Source: Gammaproteobacteria bacterium (GTDB lineage: Bacteria; Pseudomonadota; Gammaproteobacteria; Steroidobacterales; Woeseiaceae). Taken from it: DNA of 64,000 nucleotides. A program made the translations under genes and the position numbers. A model generated the notes under the pieces. That model was not told where the DNA came from. It saw only the letters and a list, made by a program, of their open reading frames with translations, and made no database searches. Position 1 is the first letter of the stretch. Each line of letters begins with the position of its first letter. Location: assembly GCA_029884455.1 (NCBI GenBank), contig JAOUHU010000009.1:1-64000 (forward strand). Reading direction: 5' to 3'. Of this stretch, positions 30,044-39,325 are shown piece after piece.

Positions 30044-33000
30044 GTGCTTAACGGACCTCAGAAGTCCAACGGGCGACGGGCCACCCGCAAGGGTGGCCCT
30101 CGCTACGTTCTGGCGCGGCGATTTGTCGCGTGTCTCGGGGCCTTGCTGGTCACCGGGATTGCGTTCGCCAGTCCACCGGGGGCAGTCATTTCAAACCAGG
30201 CAGAGCTCGCTTATCAGCCGACGCCCGGGGTGAGCGTCACGGTCACCAGCAATGCGGTAACTGTCACCACGGCGGTCGTGCGAGCACCGTCGAGTGTGGA
30301 ATTCACGCGAGTGCTCGGCGCGGGCACCGGCAGCTACCAGGAAACGGTTGGGCCCGCGGCCTGCGAGCAGGGTGGGAGTTTCGTCTTGCTGGCCGATCCG
30401 GTGCTTATCGGTGGTGTTCTGATCGACCCGACGCAGCTGCACGAGGTCAGTGCCGCGGCCGCCTACACGTTGGCTGAGTCGGCCTTCATGCGCCTGGCGG
30501 ATGCAGACCAGAACCTGGACTTCCAGTTAATTGACTACGCCGTGGTCACCGTCAGCAATACGACCAGCGGCGATACCGAAACCATTCGCCTCAGCGAAAC
30601 CGGTCCCAACACCGGAGTATTCGCAGGATTTGTACCCCTGGCTGGCGGTACTGCAAGCAGCGGCGACTGCGCGCTGCAGGGCCAGTCCGGTTCGTCGATC
30701 GTGGTGCAATACGTCGACCCGGCCGATGGCGGGGATACTGCCAGCGATACGGCCTTGCTCGATCCGGTGCAGCGAGTTTTCGAATCCGTGTCAGGCACTG
30801 CAATCAGCAATGCCAGCATTGAACTGGTCTATGCCAGCAGCGGATTGCCCGCGATTGTCTACGGCAATGATGGCGTAAGCCAGTTTCCGTCAGTTATCAG
30901 CAGCGGTGGCACCGTGATGGACAGTGCAGGAACGTCGTACACGTTTGGTCCGGGTGAGTACCGCTTTCCGGTTGTTCCCGATGGCGACTATCGACTACTG
31001 GTGACGCCGCCGCCCGAATACACCGCACCATCCCTTGTATCGATCAGCGACCTGCAAAATCTGCCCGGGGCGCCTTACGCGCTGCAGCCGGGATCTTTTG
31101 GCAACGCCTTCAGCAAGTCAGGCGGCATTACATTTTCGCTCGACATTCCCGTCGATCCGCGCGAATCCGCGTTGTTCCTGCAGAAGGCAACGACGACCAC
31201 CGTCGCAGCGCCAGGTGATTTCGTGCGCTACGAGTTACAGCTTGAAAACAGTTCCACGGCCGGAACGTTCAGCGACGTGCAGATCGTCGACCAACTGCCA
31301 CCGGGCGTGCGATATGTTGCGGATTCAACCCGCATTGATGCACAGGCTGCACCCGACCCGGTACTGGGTGCGGATCTGCGCACGCTCGAATTCCGCATCG
31401 CGACTCTGGCTGTCGGGCAGCGTGTAACGATCACCTACGTGGTCGAAATTATCGGTGGCGAGCGCAACCAGGACCTGGTTAATCGTGCCACCGCCACGAC
31501 CAGCGCCGGGCTGGTCTCCAACGAGGCGAGCGCCACAATTCGCCTCACCGAGGACCTGTTCCGGAGCACTGGCACGATCATCGGCCGTGTACTGGAAGCG
31601 GGCTGCAGCCAGCAAACATTTTCCGAAGAACAGGGCGTAGCCAATATACGCGTTTACCTCGAGGATGGACGCTATGCCGTCAGCGATGCGGGAGGCCGCT
31701 TCCATTTCGAAGGCTTGGAGCCTGGAACCCACGTTGCACAACTCGATACCTTCACGGTACCCGAATACTTTGATGTCATCGGCTGTGACGATGCGCCGGC
31801 CTTCGCCGGCCGCGCCGATTCCCAGTTCGTCAAGCTTGCTCCGGGCAGCCTGCTGCGCGCCGATTTCTACCTGCGACGCAAACCACGGCCCGAAGGGCGC
31901 ATTGACCTCGAATTGCAGAGTTCCGGGACCGACAGTGCGGAACAGGTCGCCTACGAATTGACGCTGCGCGGCAAAGGCAACGTGGCGGTCGACAATATCA
32001 GGCTGATGTTCCTGCTGCCGGACGGAGTGCACTACCTGCCGGGCACGATGCGTATCGGCGATGCGCATGCCGGCGATCCGGTGATTCAGGACAGCATGCT
32101 GTCGATGCCGATTGCAGATCAGTTCGGCGACTGGCTGAGCACCGTCCGGTTTGTCGCCGCGATCGATGCTGATGTCACCGGCGAACATTCGACCAAAGCG
32201 CTGGCAAGATTCGATTCGCCGATTGCGGCAGATCAGCAGACGCCGGTCGCTGAAACAAAGATGGTTCGGGATGCCGCGGTGAGCAAGAATGAAGGCTACG
32301 TTCTGGACCTGAAGTTCGACGTTCTGTCGGCGAGCCTCTCCGCCGAGGACGAACTCAAGCTTGACCTGCTGATCGAGGACTGGCAGGGCGTCAGTGACAT
32401 TCGTATTGTCGCCACCGGGCATAGCGACAGCGCCAGGATCAGTGCACGAAACCAGCACCTGTTCGAAAACAATTACGTATTGTCAGAGGCGCGTGCCATG
32501 GCCGCGGCATTCTATGTCGCAGATGCGTTGCAGGTGCCCAGGGAAAATATCCAGGTGACCGGTCGTGGTGCTGACGAGCCGGTAGTCAGTAACGACACCG
32601 CCGCCGGTCGCCAGGCTAACCGGCGCGTGGAAATGGTGCTGTCGGGTTCGCGCCGCAGCAAACCGTCGTTCCTGCAGGTGACCCAGGAATCCAGCGGTAC
32701 CATGGTGACGCCGACGCTGGGGGCGATTCCTGGTGAGGAGACAGAGCGTAATCGCGCCAGGTCCGATGACGAACTGGATGCCGGAATGCCGGCGTCGCAA
32801 GTTGAGCCGGGTATCGAAACATTGCAGCCGGGCGTCGCATTGCTGCTGCCGCAGAGAGGTTTCCAGCCGGCTTTGCCGGTGACCAAGGTATCGGTGCAGC
32901 ATGAGCCGACCCAGAGCATCAAGATCTATCTCAATGACAGCCCGGTGAGCGAGCTGAACTTTGATACTACGGCAGTGAATGCTGCGAAAACCGTCGCCGT

Positions 33001-35905
33001 TTCCCGTTGGAAGGGTGTTGATCTCAAGGACGGCGACAACCAGATCCGTGTCATTGTTTCCAATGCCGATGGCAGCCGCGCTGCTGCCTTTACACGCAGT
33101 GTGTACTATTCCGGAGCACCGATCCGCGGTGAGTTTGTCGCCGGCCGGTCGAGCCTGGTCGCCGATGGCAAAACGCAGCCTGTTGTTGCTGTGCGCATGT
33201 TTGATCGCGCCGGCAAACCATCGCGTACCGGCACCATCGGTACTTATCGCGTCGATGCCCCGTATCGGTCGGCATGGGACGTGGACAACGAACGCAAGAA
33301 CAAGCTGGTCAGCATTGGTCCGCGCGAACCGAGTTATCGTGTCGGTGCTGACGGCATCGTGCTGATTGAACTCGAGCCAAGCACGCAGTCGGGCGAGGTA
33401 GTACTCAACTTCAAATTTGACCATGAACGCGAACAGCAGCTACGCGTGTGGCTGAAGCCCGCCGATCGCGAGTGGATCCTGGTCGGTTTCGCGGAAGGCA
33501 CGGCGGCCTACGACACCTTGTCGGACAACCTGTCAGCTGCCTTGGCCGCAGGTCATGAGGAAGGTTACGTCGACGAGGGGCGGGTAGCATTCTTTGCCAA
33601 GGGCAGCATCAAGGGCAAATACCTGATGACTATTGCCTACGATTCAGACCGCGAACGCAGCGAGACGCGCAACAGTTTTGACACGGTGGTCGATCCGAAC
33701 GCCAATTACCCGTTGTATGCGGACACCAGCGAACAGCGCTTCGAGGCGCCAAGCCAACGAAAGCTCTACGTCAAGCTCGAGCGCAGCCAGTTCTATGCAT
33801 TGTTCGGTGATTACGATACCGGCTTGTCGGTTACCGATCTGGCGCGCTACGAGCGGCGCTTCAATGGTTTCAAGAGTGAATACCGTGGTGACAACATCGG
33901 CTATACCGCGTTTGCTGCAGAAAGTAACCAGGGTTTTCATCGGGACGAGATTCGCGGCGATGGAACCTCAGGCCTGTACCGCCTGAGTGTTGCGCCGATC
34001 ATCGCCAACAGCGACAAGGTACGCCTCGAAGTACGCGACCGTTTTGACTCTGGCCAGGTGATCAGTACTACCAATCTGCATCGCTTCCTGGACTACAACC
34101 TTGATGCGCAGAACGGCAGCCTGTACTTCAAACGACCGGTGCCAAGCCGTGACCAGGATTTCAATCCGGTCTATATAATCGTCGAGTACGAGTCGGCATC
34201 CGACGCGGATCAAGACATTGTGGCCGGCGGTCGAGTATCGATCGGCAATGCCGTACGAACACTGGAAGCAGGTGTGACCTACGTCAGTGACGACACTGCT
34301 GGTGCCGAGGCGGACCTGAGCGGCGTCGATCTGCGCTGGCAGGTTAATCCGCAGGCGGAATTCAAAGCCGAACTGGCAAGTACCAGCTCGATCGTCGCGG
34401 GTGTGCCGCAAGACGGCACGGCGAAATCGCTCGAACTCGAGTACAACGGCGAGAAAGCGGACGTGCGCGCCTTTGTCCGCGAAGTCGAAAACGGTTTTGG
34501 ACTCGGCTATCAATCGGCCGCTGACCGTGGATTCCGCCGGCTCGGCGTCGAGGCGCGCGGCAAATTCAGCGAGCAATGGGCAGTCGAGGGCGAGGCGGGC
34601 TGGCAACAGAATCTGGAAACTGAAGACATTCGCGTACTTGCTATCGGGCGCGTGCGCTACGAACGCGACTCATTTAGTACCACGCTGGGCCTTACGCATG
34701 CTGAAGACGAGTTTGAAGACGGCGAGACGCGATTGAGCGACATTGCCGAACTTGGCGTGGCGCAGCGCATGTTCGACGATCGATTGACGCTTCGTGCCAG
34801 CGGCAGCTCGGCGATTTCCGGGGATGCCGAAAATACTGATTATCCAACGAGTTTCGTGCTGGGTGCGGATTACAAGCTGCTAAAGGATGTATCGCTGGTA
34901 GGCGAGTACGAAGATGCCAGTGGTGTTGGTCTGGACGCGACCATGACGCGAATTGGCATTCAGGCGACGCCGTGGAACCGCACGCAAGTGAATACGTTTG
35001 TTACCAACGAGGTGACCGAATTCGGGCCGCGCCTGTTTTCCAATGTCGGCCTGGTGCAGGGATTCCAGCTCAACGAACGCTGGTCGCTGGACTTTGGCGT
35101 TGACCAGAGCAATACCTTGCGAGATGCCGATGCCCGCCAGTTCGACCCGGATCGCGAGCTGGCCACGGGATCGAACCAGGAGGACTTCCTGGCAGCTTAT
35201 GTCGGTGCCATGTACAGCGCCGGGATGTGGAGCGCGAATTCGCGCTTCGAGCACCGCAATTCCGATCGAGAAGAGCGCAATACCTTGCTGGCAGGATGGT
35301 ATCGCGAGCCGGTCGCCGGTCATGGCATGTCAGCGGGCATGACCCTGCTGCAAAACGATACCATTGGCGGTGACGATATGACCTCAGTGGCGTTAAAGGG
35401 AGGCTGGGCCTATCGCAAGTCGGACAAGCGCTGGTCCTTCCTGAATCGCACCGACCTGATCTTCACTGATGCAACCCAGGGCGGCCAACAGTTGTTGTCC
35501 TGGCGCCTGATAAATAATTTCAATGCCAATCGGCGCCTCGGCGCCGCGGCCCAACTGTCGTTGCAATATGCATTCAAGTTTGTGCGCAGTGAATTCGACG
35601 GCGATGGCTACTCGGGGTTTACCGACCTGATCGGGGTCGATTGGCGCCGCAGCCTCAGCCAACGCTGGGATTTCGGCGTCAATTCCAGTATTTACCATGC
35701 CTACCAGTCGGGCGTTTTCGACTATGGTGCCGGCATGGATGTCGGCTTCCGCTTGCTGGACAATATGTGGCTTAGTGCGGGATACAATGTCAGCGGTTTT
35801 TACGATGCCGATTTTACCCAGGCACGTTACACGGCACAGGGACCGTTCCTGCGATTCTCAGTCAAGGCCGACCAGCACTTTCTGCAGAAAGTAACCGCCA
35901 GATAG
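30044..35905 (+). CDS. Giant envelope protein: DUF11 modules, SdrD-B-like domain, OmpA domain, Ig-like linker, C-terminal beta-barrel
   Basis: 1953 residues from a GTG at 30044. A signal peptide is buried about 25 residues in (RRFVACLGALLVTGIAFA|S), followed by SPPGAVISNQAELAYQPTPGVSVTVTSNAVTV, the same opening motif as proteins A and C. Domains by rough position: DUF11-like 375-470; SdrD-B/carboxypeptidase-regulatory-like 510-585 (GTIIGRVLEAG, GVANIRVYLEDGRYAVSDAGGRFHFEGLEPGTH); second DUF11-like 620-710; OmpA-C-like 750-865 (ATGHSDSARIS, ARAMAAAFYVADAL, GRGADEPVVSN, NRRVEMVL); Ig/invasin-like 955-1140; then a long beta-rich region from ~1145 with alternating amphipathic strands to FLRFSVKADQHF, read as an outer-membrane barrel. 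An OmpA domain in mid-protein, before the barrel, is unusual. Function unknown. Confidence 0.75.
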   Translation: MLNGPQKSNGRRATRKGGPRYVLARRFVACLGALLVTGIAFASPPGAVISNQAELAYQPTPGVSVTVTSNAVTVTTAVVRAPSSVEFTRVLGAGTGSYQETVGPAACEQGGSFVLLADPVLIGGVLIDPTQLHEVSAAAAYTLAESAFMRLADADQNLDFQLIDYAVVTVSNTTSGDTETIRLSETGPNTGVFAGFVPLAGGTASSGDCALQGQSGSSIVVQYVDPADGGDTASDTALLDPVQRVFESVSGTAISNASIELVYASSGLPAIVYGNDGVSQFPSVISSGGTVMDSAGTSYTFGPGEYRFPVVPDGDYRLLVTPPPEYTAPSLVSISDLQNLPGAPYALQPGSFGNAFSKSGGITFSLDIPVDPRESALFLQKATTTTVAAPGDFVRYELQLENSSTAGTFSDVQIVDQLPPGVRYVADSTRIDAQAAPDPVLGADLRTLEFRIATLAVGQRVTITYVVEIIGGERNQDLVNRATATTSAGLVSNEASATIRLTEDLFRSTGTIIGRVLEAGCSQQTFSEEQGVANIRVYLEDGRYAVSDAGGRFHFEGLEPGTHVAQLDTFTVPEYFDVIGCDDAPAFAGRADSQFVKLAPGSLLRADFYLRRKPRPEGRIDLELQSSGTDSAEQVAYELTLRGKGNVAVDNIRLMFLLPDGVHYLPGTMRIGDAHAGDPVIQDSMLSMPIADQFGDWLSTVRFVAAIDADVTGEHSTKALARFDSPIAADQQTPVAETKMVRDAAVSKNEGYVLDLKFDVLSASLSAEDELKLDLLIEDWQGVSDIRIVATGHSDSARISARNQHLFENNYVLSEARAMAAAFYVADALQVPRENIQVTGRGADEPVVSNDTAAGRQANRRVEMVLSGSRRSKPSFLQVTQESSGTMVTPTLGAIPGEETERNRARSDDELDAGMPASQVEPGIETLQPGVALLLPQRGFQPALPVTKVSVQHEPTQSIKIYLNDSPVSELNFDTTAVNAAKTVAVSRWKGVDLKDGDNQIRVIVSNADGSRAAAFTRSVYYSGAPIRGEFVAGRSSLVADGKTQPVVAVRMFDRAGKPSRTGTIGTYRVDAPYRSAWDVDNERKNKLVSIGPREPSYRVGADGIVLIELEPSTQSGEVVLNFKFDHEREQQLRVWLKPADREWILVGFAEGTAAYDTLSDNLSAALAAGHEEGYVDEGRVAFFAKGSIKGKYLMTIAYDSDRERSETRNSFDTVVDPNANYPLYADTSEQRFEAPSQRKLYVKLERSQFYALFGDYDTGLSVTDLARYERRFNGFKSEYRGDNIGYTAFAAESNQGFHRDEIRGDGTSGLYRLSVAPIIANSDKVRLEVRDRFDSGQVISTTNLHRFLDYNLDAQNGSLYFKRPVPSRDQDFNPVYIIVEYESASDADQDIVAGGRVSIGNAVRTLEAGVTYVSDDTAGAEADLSGVDLRWQVNPQAEFKAELASTSSIVAGVPQDGTAKSLELEYNGEKADVRAFVREVENGFGLGYQSAADRGFRRLGVEARGKFSEQWAVEGEAGWQQNLETEDIRVLAIGRVRYERDSFSTTLGLTHAEDEFEDGETRLSDIAELGVAQRMFDDRLTLRASGSSAISGDAENTDYPTSFVLGADYKLLKDVSLVGEYEDASGVGLDATMTRIGIQATPWNRTQVNTFVTNEVTEFGPRLFSNVGLVQGFQLNERWSLDFGVDQSNTLRDADARQFDPDRELATGSNQEDFLAAYVGAMYSAGMWSANSRFEHRNSDREERNTLLAGWYREPVAGHGMSAGMTLLQNDTIGGDDMTSVALKGGWAYRKSDKRWSFLNRTDLIFTDATQGGQQLLSWRLINNFNANRRLGAAAQLSLQYAFKFVRSEFDGDGYSGFTDLIGVDWRRSLSQRWDFGVNSSIYHAYQSGVFDYGAGMDVGFRLLDNMWLSAGYNVSGFYDADFTQARYTAQGPFLRFSVKADQHFLQKVTAR
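30078..30099 (+). other. GNRA-tetraloop hairpin inside the 5' end of the giant ORF
   Basis: GGGCCACCC-GCAA-GGGTGGCCC is a perfect 9-bp stem closed by a GCAA tetraloop, 34 nt after the assigned GTG and before the signal peptide codons. No U-run follows, so it is not a classic terminator. It could modulate translation, or mean that the true start lies differently; no in-frame ATG exists between the hairpin and the signal peptide. Confidence 0.5.
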
Positions 35906-35943
35906 CCCTGCGATTTCTGGTTTAAACGTGTACTCTCGGCGGC

Positions 35944-37863
35944 GTGATCTCGCTCGCTGATTTTTTTTCCATCGATAGTCCGTTGCAACAATTGCTGCCG
36001 GGGTTCCAGCTGCGCGCCGGGCAGGCCTGGATGGCCGAAGCAGTCGCCGATACCATTGCCAGCGGCAGCAAACTGGTGGTCGAAGCCGGCACCGGTACCG
36101 GCAAGACTTTCGCTTACCTGCTGCCGGCCTTGCAGAGCGGCAAGAAAACCATCATCTCGACCGGCACCAAGGCCTTGCAGGACCAGTTGTATCATCGCGA
36201 TTTGCCGCTGGTCGGCAAGGCGATCGGGCGGCCCGTCAGCACGGCGCTGCTCAAAGGCCGTGCCAACTACCTGTGCCTGCATCGACTCGACCAGCTTGCG
36301 GAGGTTGGCAGCACGCTGCGCGACGATCTGCGCGAGATTCGCGAATGGCGTTATCGAACCCGCAGCGGTGATCGCGCTGAACTCAGCGAGGTTGCAGAGG
36401 ACTCCGGCGTCTGGCCGCTGGTGACTTCGACGGTTGACAACTGCCTTGGCCAGAAATGCCCGGAGTACGCCAATTGCCATGTTGTGAAAGCACGTCGCGC
36501 TGCCCAGGAGGCCGATCTGGTCATCGTCAATCATCACCTCTTGCTTGCCGATCTCGCCATGAAGGAACACGGTTTCGTCGAGTTTCTGCCAGGTGCAGAG
36601 GCATTCATCCTCGATGAGGCACACCAGATTCCGGATCTTGCGGTGCAGTTTTTTGGTGTCAGCCTGGGCAGCCGCGAGCTGGAACGCATAGTCGAGGAAA
36701 TTCGTGCTGCGACGCTGCCGTTCCAGCAGACCGAGCTGCAGCGCCGCATTGACAAGTTGCAGCTAAGTATCCAGTCGCTGCGCGCGCACGCACCGCGCCA
36801 GGAGGGCAAGCACCAGCTGGCCGAAGTGCTGCCGGACATTCGCGACGACTTGCAGGCACTGCAATTGGCACTGGGCGACATGCAACGGGCGCTTGCAGAG
36901 TTCGCGGATTCTGGTGTCGATTTGCAGCAATTGCATGTACAGGTCATGACAGCGCTCGAGCGCCTGGCATTGCTGGTAAATGATGAAACGTGGGATGGAC
37001 TGCGCTGGCTGGAAGTCAATCCGCGCTCATTGCGGCTGCACCTGACGCCCCTCGATGTCTCGGCGACACTGCACGGCATGTTCAACAATCCGGGCCAGGC
37101 CTGGATATTCACTTCGGCAACGCTGGCCGTCGCCGATGATTTTTCGCACTTCCTCGCGCGCGCGGGTCTTGTCGGGGTCACCGCGCTGTCATTCCCGAGT
37201 CCATATGAGGTACACGAGAATGGGTTGGTGTATCTGCCGCACCATCTTCCGGAACCGTCAAACGCATTGCATACCGCCGCCATGCTTGAGTCGGTGGTTC
37301 CGTTACTGGACCTGACCAGTGGCGGCGTGTTCTGCCTGTTTACCAGCCACCGTGCCTTGAACAATGCCCGGCAGTGGTTCAAGACTCACAAAAAGGTCCT
37401 GGCTGGCCGCAAGCTGCTGGTGCAGGGCAGTGTGCCGCGCGATGATCTGTTGCGACGTTTCCGTGACGCAGGAAATGCGGTACTGCTTGGCACCGGCAGC
37501 TTTTGGGAAGGGGTCGATGTGCGCGGCCAGGCGCTGACGATTGTGGCGATCGATAAGTTGCCGTTTGCATCGCCCGCGGATCCGTTGCTGCTGGCGCGGC
37601 TTGAATACATCCGGCGGCAGGGCGGTAACGGATTCACCGAACACCAACTGCCACAGGCGGTGCTGGCGATGAAGCAGGGCGCAGGCCGATTGCTGCGTGA
37701 CCAGGATGATTATGGCGTCATTGTGCTATGCGACCCGCGCATCATGAGCAAGAGCTATGGCGGGATGTTTCTCAACAGCCTGCAGCCGATGCCATGCACC
37801 TCGTCGCTGGACGATGTTGCACGATTCTTCGCGCGGCACGAGAACCGGCGGGCCAGCGCATGA
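35944..37863 (+). CDS. yoaA: DinG/YoaA-family ATP-dependent DNA helicase
   Basis: 639-residue XPD-like Fe-S helicase starting at a GTG. Walker A EAGTGTGKTFAYLLPAL, motif Ia ISTGTKALQDQL, four cluster cysteines (NYLCLHR and DNCLGQKCPEYANCHVVKAR), motif II LDEAHQIPD, and C-terminal motifs GVFCLFTSHRALNNA, LGTGSFWEGVDVRGQALTIVAIDKLPF and QGAGRLLRDQDDYGVIVLCDPR. YoaA helicases help resolve damaged replication forks, in E. coli together with the Pol III chi subunit. It overlaps tsaB by 4 nt (ATGA), a synteny common in Gammaproteobacteria. Confidence 0.93.
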   Translation: MISLADFFSIDSPLQQLLPGFQLRAGQAWMAEAVADTIASGSKLVVEAGTGTGKTFAYLLPALQSGKKTIISTGTKALQDQLYHRDLPLVGKAIGRPVSTALLKGRANYLCLHRLDQLAEVGSTLRDDLREIREWRYRTRSGDRAELSEVAEDSGVWPLVTSTVDNCLGQKCPEYANCHVVKARRAAQEADLVIVNHHLLLADLAMKEHGFVEFLPGAEAFILDEAHQIPDLAVQFFGVSLGSRELERIVEEIRAATLPFQQTELQRRIDKLQLSIQSLRAHAPRQEGKHQLAEVLPDIRDDLQALQLALGDMQRALAEFADSGVDLQQLHVQVMTALERLALLVNDETWDGLRWLEVNPRSLRLHLTPLDVSATLHGMFNNPGQAWIFTSATLAVADDFSHFLARAGLVGVTALSFPSPYEVHENGLVYLPHHLPEPSNALHTAAMLESVVPLLDLTSGGVFCLFTSHRALNNARQWFKTHKKVLAGRKLLVQGSVPRDDLLRRFRDAGNAVLLGTGSFWEGVDVRGQALTIVAIDKLPFASPADPLLLARLEYIRRQGGNGFTEHQLPQAVLAMKQGAGRLLRDQDDYGVIVLCDPRIMSKSYGGMFLNSLQPMPCTSSLDDVARFFARHENRRASA

Positions 37864-38555
37864 AAATACTGGCGCTGGATACGTCATCGATTGCATGCAG
37901 CGTTGCGCTGCAGATCGGCGACCGCAAGGCTGCGCGACATACTGAGCACGAGCGCGAACACACGCGATTGCTGCTGCCGATGATTCGTGCGGTACTCGAT
38001 GAATTGGCTGTTGAGCTCAAGGATCTTGATGCAATTGCGCTGGGTAATGGCCCGGGCTCGTTTATTGGCATGCGCATCGGCGCATCCGTAGCACAGGGCC
38101 TGGCGCATGCTGCGAACCTCCCGATTGTGCCGGTTTCATCATTGGCCGCCGTCGCGAGCGAGGTATTTGCCGAACAGCATGCTGCTGAAGTCGTCGTGAC
38201 CCAGGACGCACACATGAATGAGGTGTATCTCGGTTATTTTTCGCGGGATGCGGCCGGCCTGCCGCTGGCACTGATAACAGAGCGACTGCACCGGCACGAG
38301 GCAATTGCAGAGCTTGCCGCGGCGCGCAGCGGCGCGCGCCTCGCGGCCGGCGCTGGCTGGGCCTGCTATCCGGCACTGCTGGCGGCAAACCGCCAGTATT
38401 TCGATGGCACCAGCAAGGTGTTGTACCCGAGTGCCACCGCGGTGTTGCGCATCGCTGTGCAGGCCCTGGCTAACGGTGCTGGCATTGCACCGACTGAGGT
38501 GGTTCCTGCCTATTTGCGGCATGTTGTGGCGGCAGTGCCGGCGGGGAGTTCGTAA
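37860..38555 (+). CDS. tsaB: tRNA threonylcarbamoyladenosine biosynthesis protein TsaB
   Basis: 231 residues from the ATG at 37860, which overlaps the yoaA stop; the track ORF starts 132 nt early. ASKHA-fold partner of TsaD in t6A37 synthesis: MKILALDTSSIACSVALQIG, EREHTRLLLPMIRAVLDE, the family signature AIALGNGPGSFIGMRIGASVAQGLAHAANLPIVPVSSLAAVA and TQDAHMNEVYLG. Length equals that of E. coli TsaB. A Pho-box-like site overlaps its last codons. Confidence 0.95.
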   Translation: MKILALDTSSIACSVALQIGDRKAARHTEHEREHTRLLLPMIRAVLDELAVELKDLDAIALGNGPGSFIGMRIGASVAQGLAHAANLPIVPVSSLAAVASEVFAEQHAAEVVVTQDAHMNEVYLGYFSRDAAGLPLALITERLHRHEAIAELAAARSGARLAAGAGWACYPALLAANRQYFDGTSKVLYPSATAVLRIAVQALANGAGIAPTEVVPAYLRHVVAAVPAGSS

Positions 38556-38583
38556 CAGATCTGTAATATAGTGCTGCTGTAAT
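38550..38583 (+). promoter_or_regulatory. Pho-box-like operator and -10 of the phoB promoter
   Basis: TCGTAAC-AGAT-CTGTAAT (38550-38567) has the 7+4+7 layout of a PhoB box (consensus CTGTCAT-N4-CTGTCAT). Exactly 10 nt downstream lies TGTAAT (38578-38583), a good -10. PhoB-activated promoters have this arrangement, with the box replacing the -35. It would give autoregulation of phoBR. Confidence 0.55.
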
Positions 38584-38623
38584 GTTCGGGCCGCGCGCCA
38601 TGGCGCGCTTTCAAGAACCGAAG

Positions 38624-39319
38624 ATGACTGCGACCAAGATACTGATTGTTGAAGACGAAGCGCCGATTCGAGAGATGATTGCCTTTCACCTCGGGCGAGC
38701 CGGTTTTGTCGCAATCGAGGCTGCAAATTGTCGGGATGCGCGTGAACTGCTGGCGAATGAGCGACCTGACCTGGCGCTGGTGGACTGGATGCTGCCGGAC
38801 ATGAGCGGCCTGGAGCTTACCCGGATGCTGAAACGGGATCGGGCGAATGATGACCTGGCGATCATCATGCTGACAGCGCGTGCCGACGAGTACGACAAGG
38901 TCGCTGGCCTGGAGGGTGGTGCCGACGATTACATCACCAAGCCATTCTCGCCGCGTGAGCTGGTTGCAAGAATCCAGGCGGTGCTGCGACGAGCCGGCCA
39001 TATTGACGACGAGCCGCTGGTCGCGGGTGATTTGCACCTCGATGCCGCCGGACATCGGGTGAGTGTCAATGGCAAGGAAATTCGGCTCGGACCCACAGAG
39101 TATCGGTTGCTGCATTTTCTTATGACCCACCCGGACCGGGTTTTCAGCCGGGCGCAGTTGCTGGACCGCGTCTGGGGCGCCAACGTCTATATAGAAGAGC
39201 GTACCGTCGATGTGCACGTGCGCCGTCTGCGCAAGGCACTCGCGGCCGGGGCGGGCGCGCAATACATTCAGACCGTGCGCGGCGCCGGCTATCGATTTTC
39301 GGCCAAAGACAAGAGCTGA
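38624..39319 (+). CDS. phoB: Phosphate regulon response regulator PhoB
   Basis: 231 residues from the ATG at 38624 (MTATKILIVEDEAPIREMIAFHL). Receiver domain with the acidic pocket VEDEAP, the phospho-acceptor Asp in ALVDWMLPDMSGLEL, Thr in IIMLTAR and Lys in GADDYITKPFSPRELVARIQ. The OmpR-type winged helix runs from ~130: GPTEYRLLHFLMTHPDRVFSRAQLLDRVWG, ERTVDVHVRRLRKAL and QTVRGAGYRF. Pairing with phoR 6 nt downstream, phoU and pst genes nearby, and Pho-box-like sites supports PhoB rather than another OmpR-type regulator. Confidence 0.95.
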   Translation: MTATKILIVEDEAPIREMIAFHLGRAGFVAIEAANCRDARELLANERPDLALVDWMLPDMSGLELTRMLKRDRANDDLAIIMLTARADEYDKVAGLEGGADDYITKPFSPRELVARIQAVLRRAGHIDDEPLVAGDLHLDAAGHRVSVNGKEIRLGPTEYRLLHFLMTHPDRVFSRAQLLDRVWGANVYIEERTVDVHVRRLRKALAAGAGAQYIQTVRGAGYRFSAKDKS

Positions 39320-39325
39320 CCGCGT

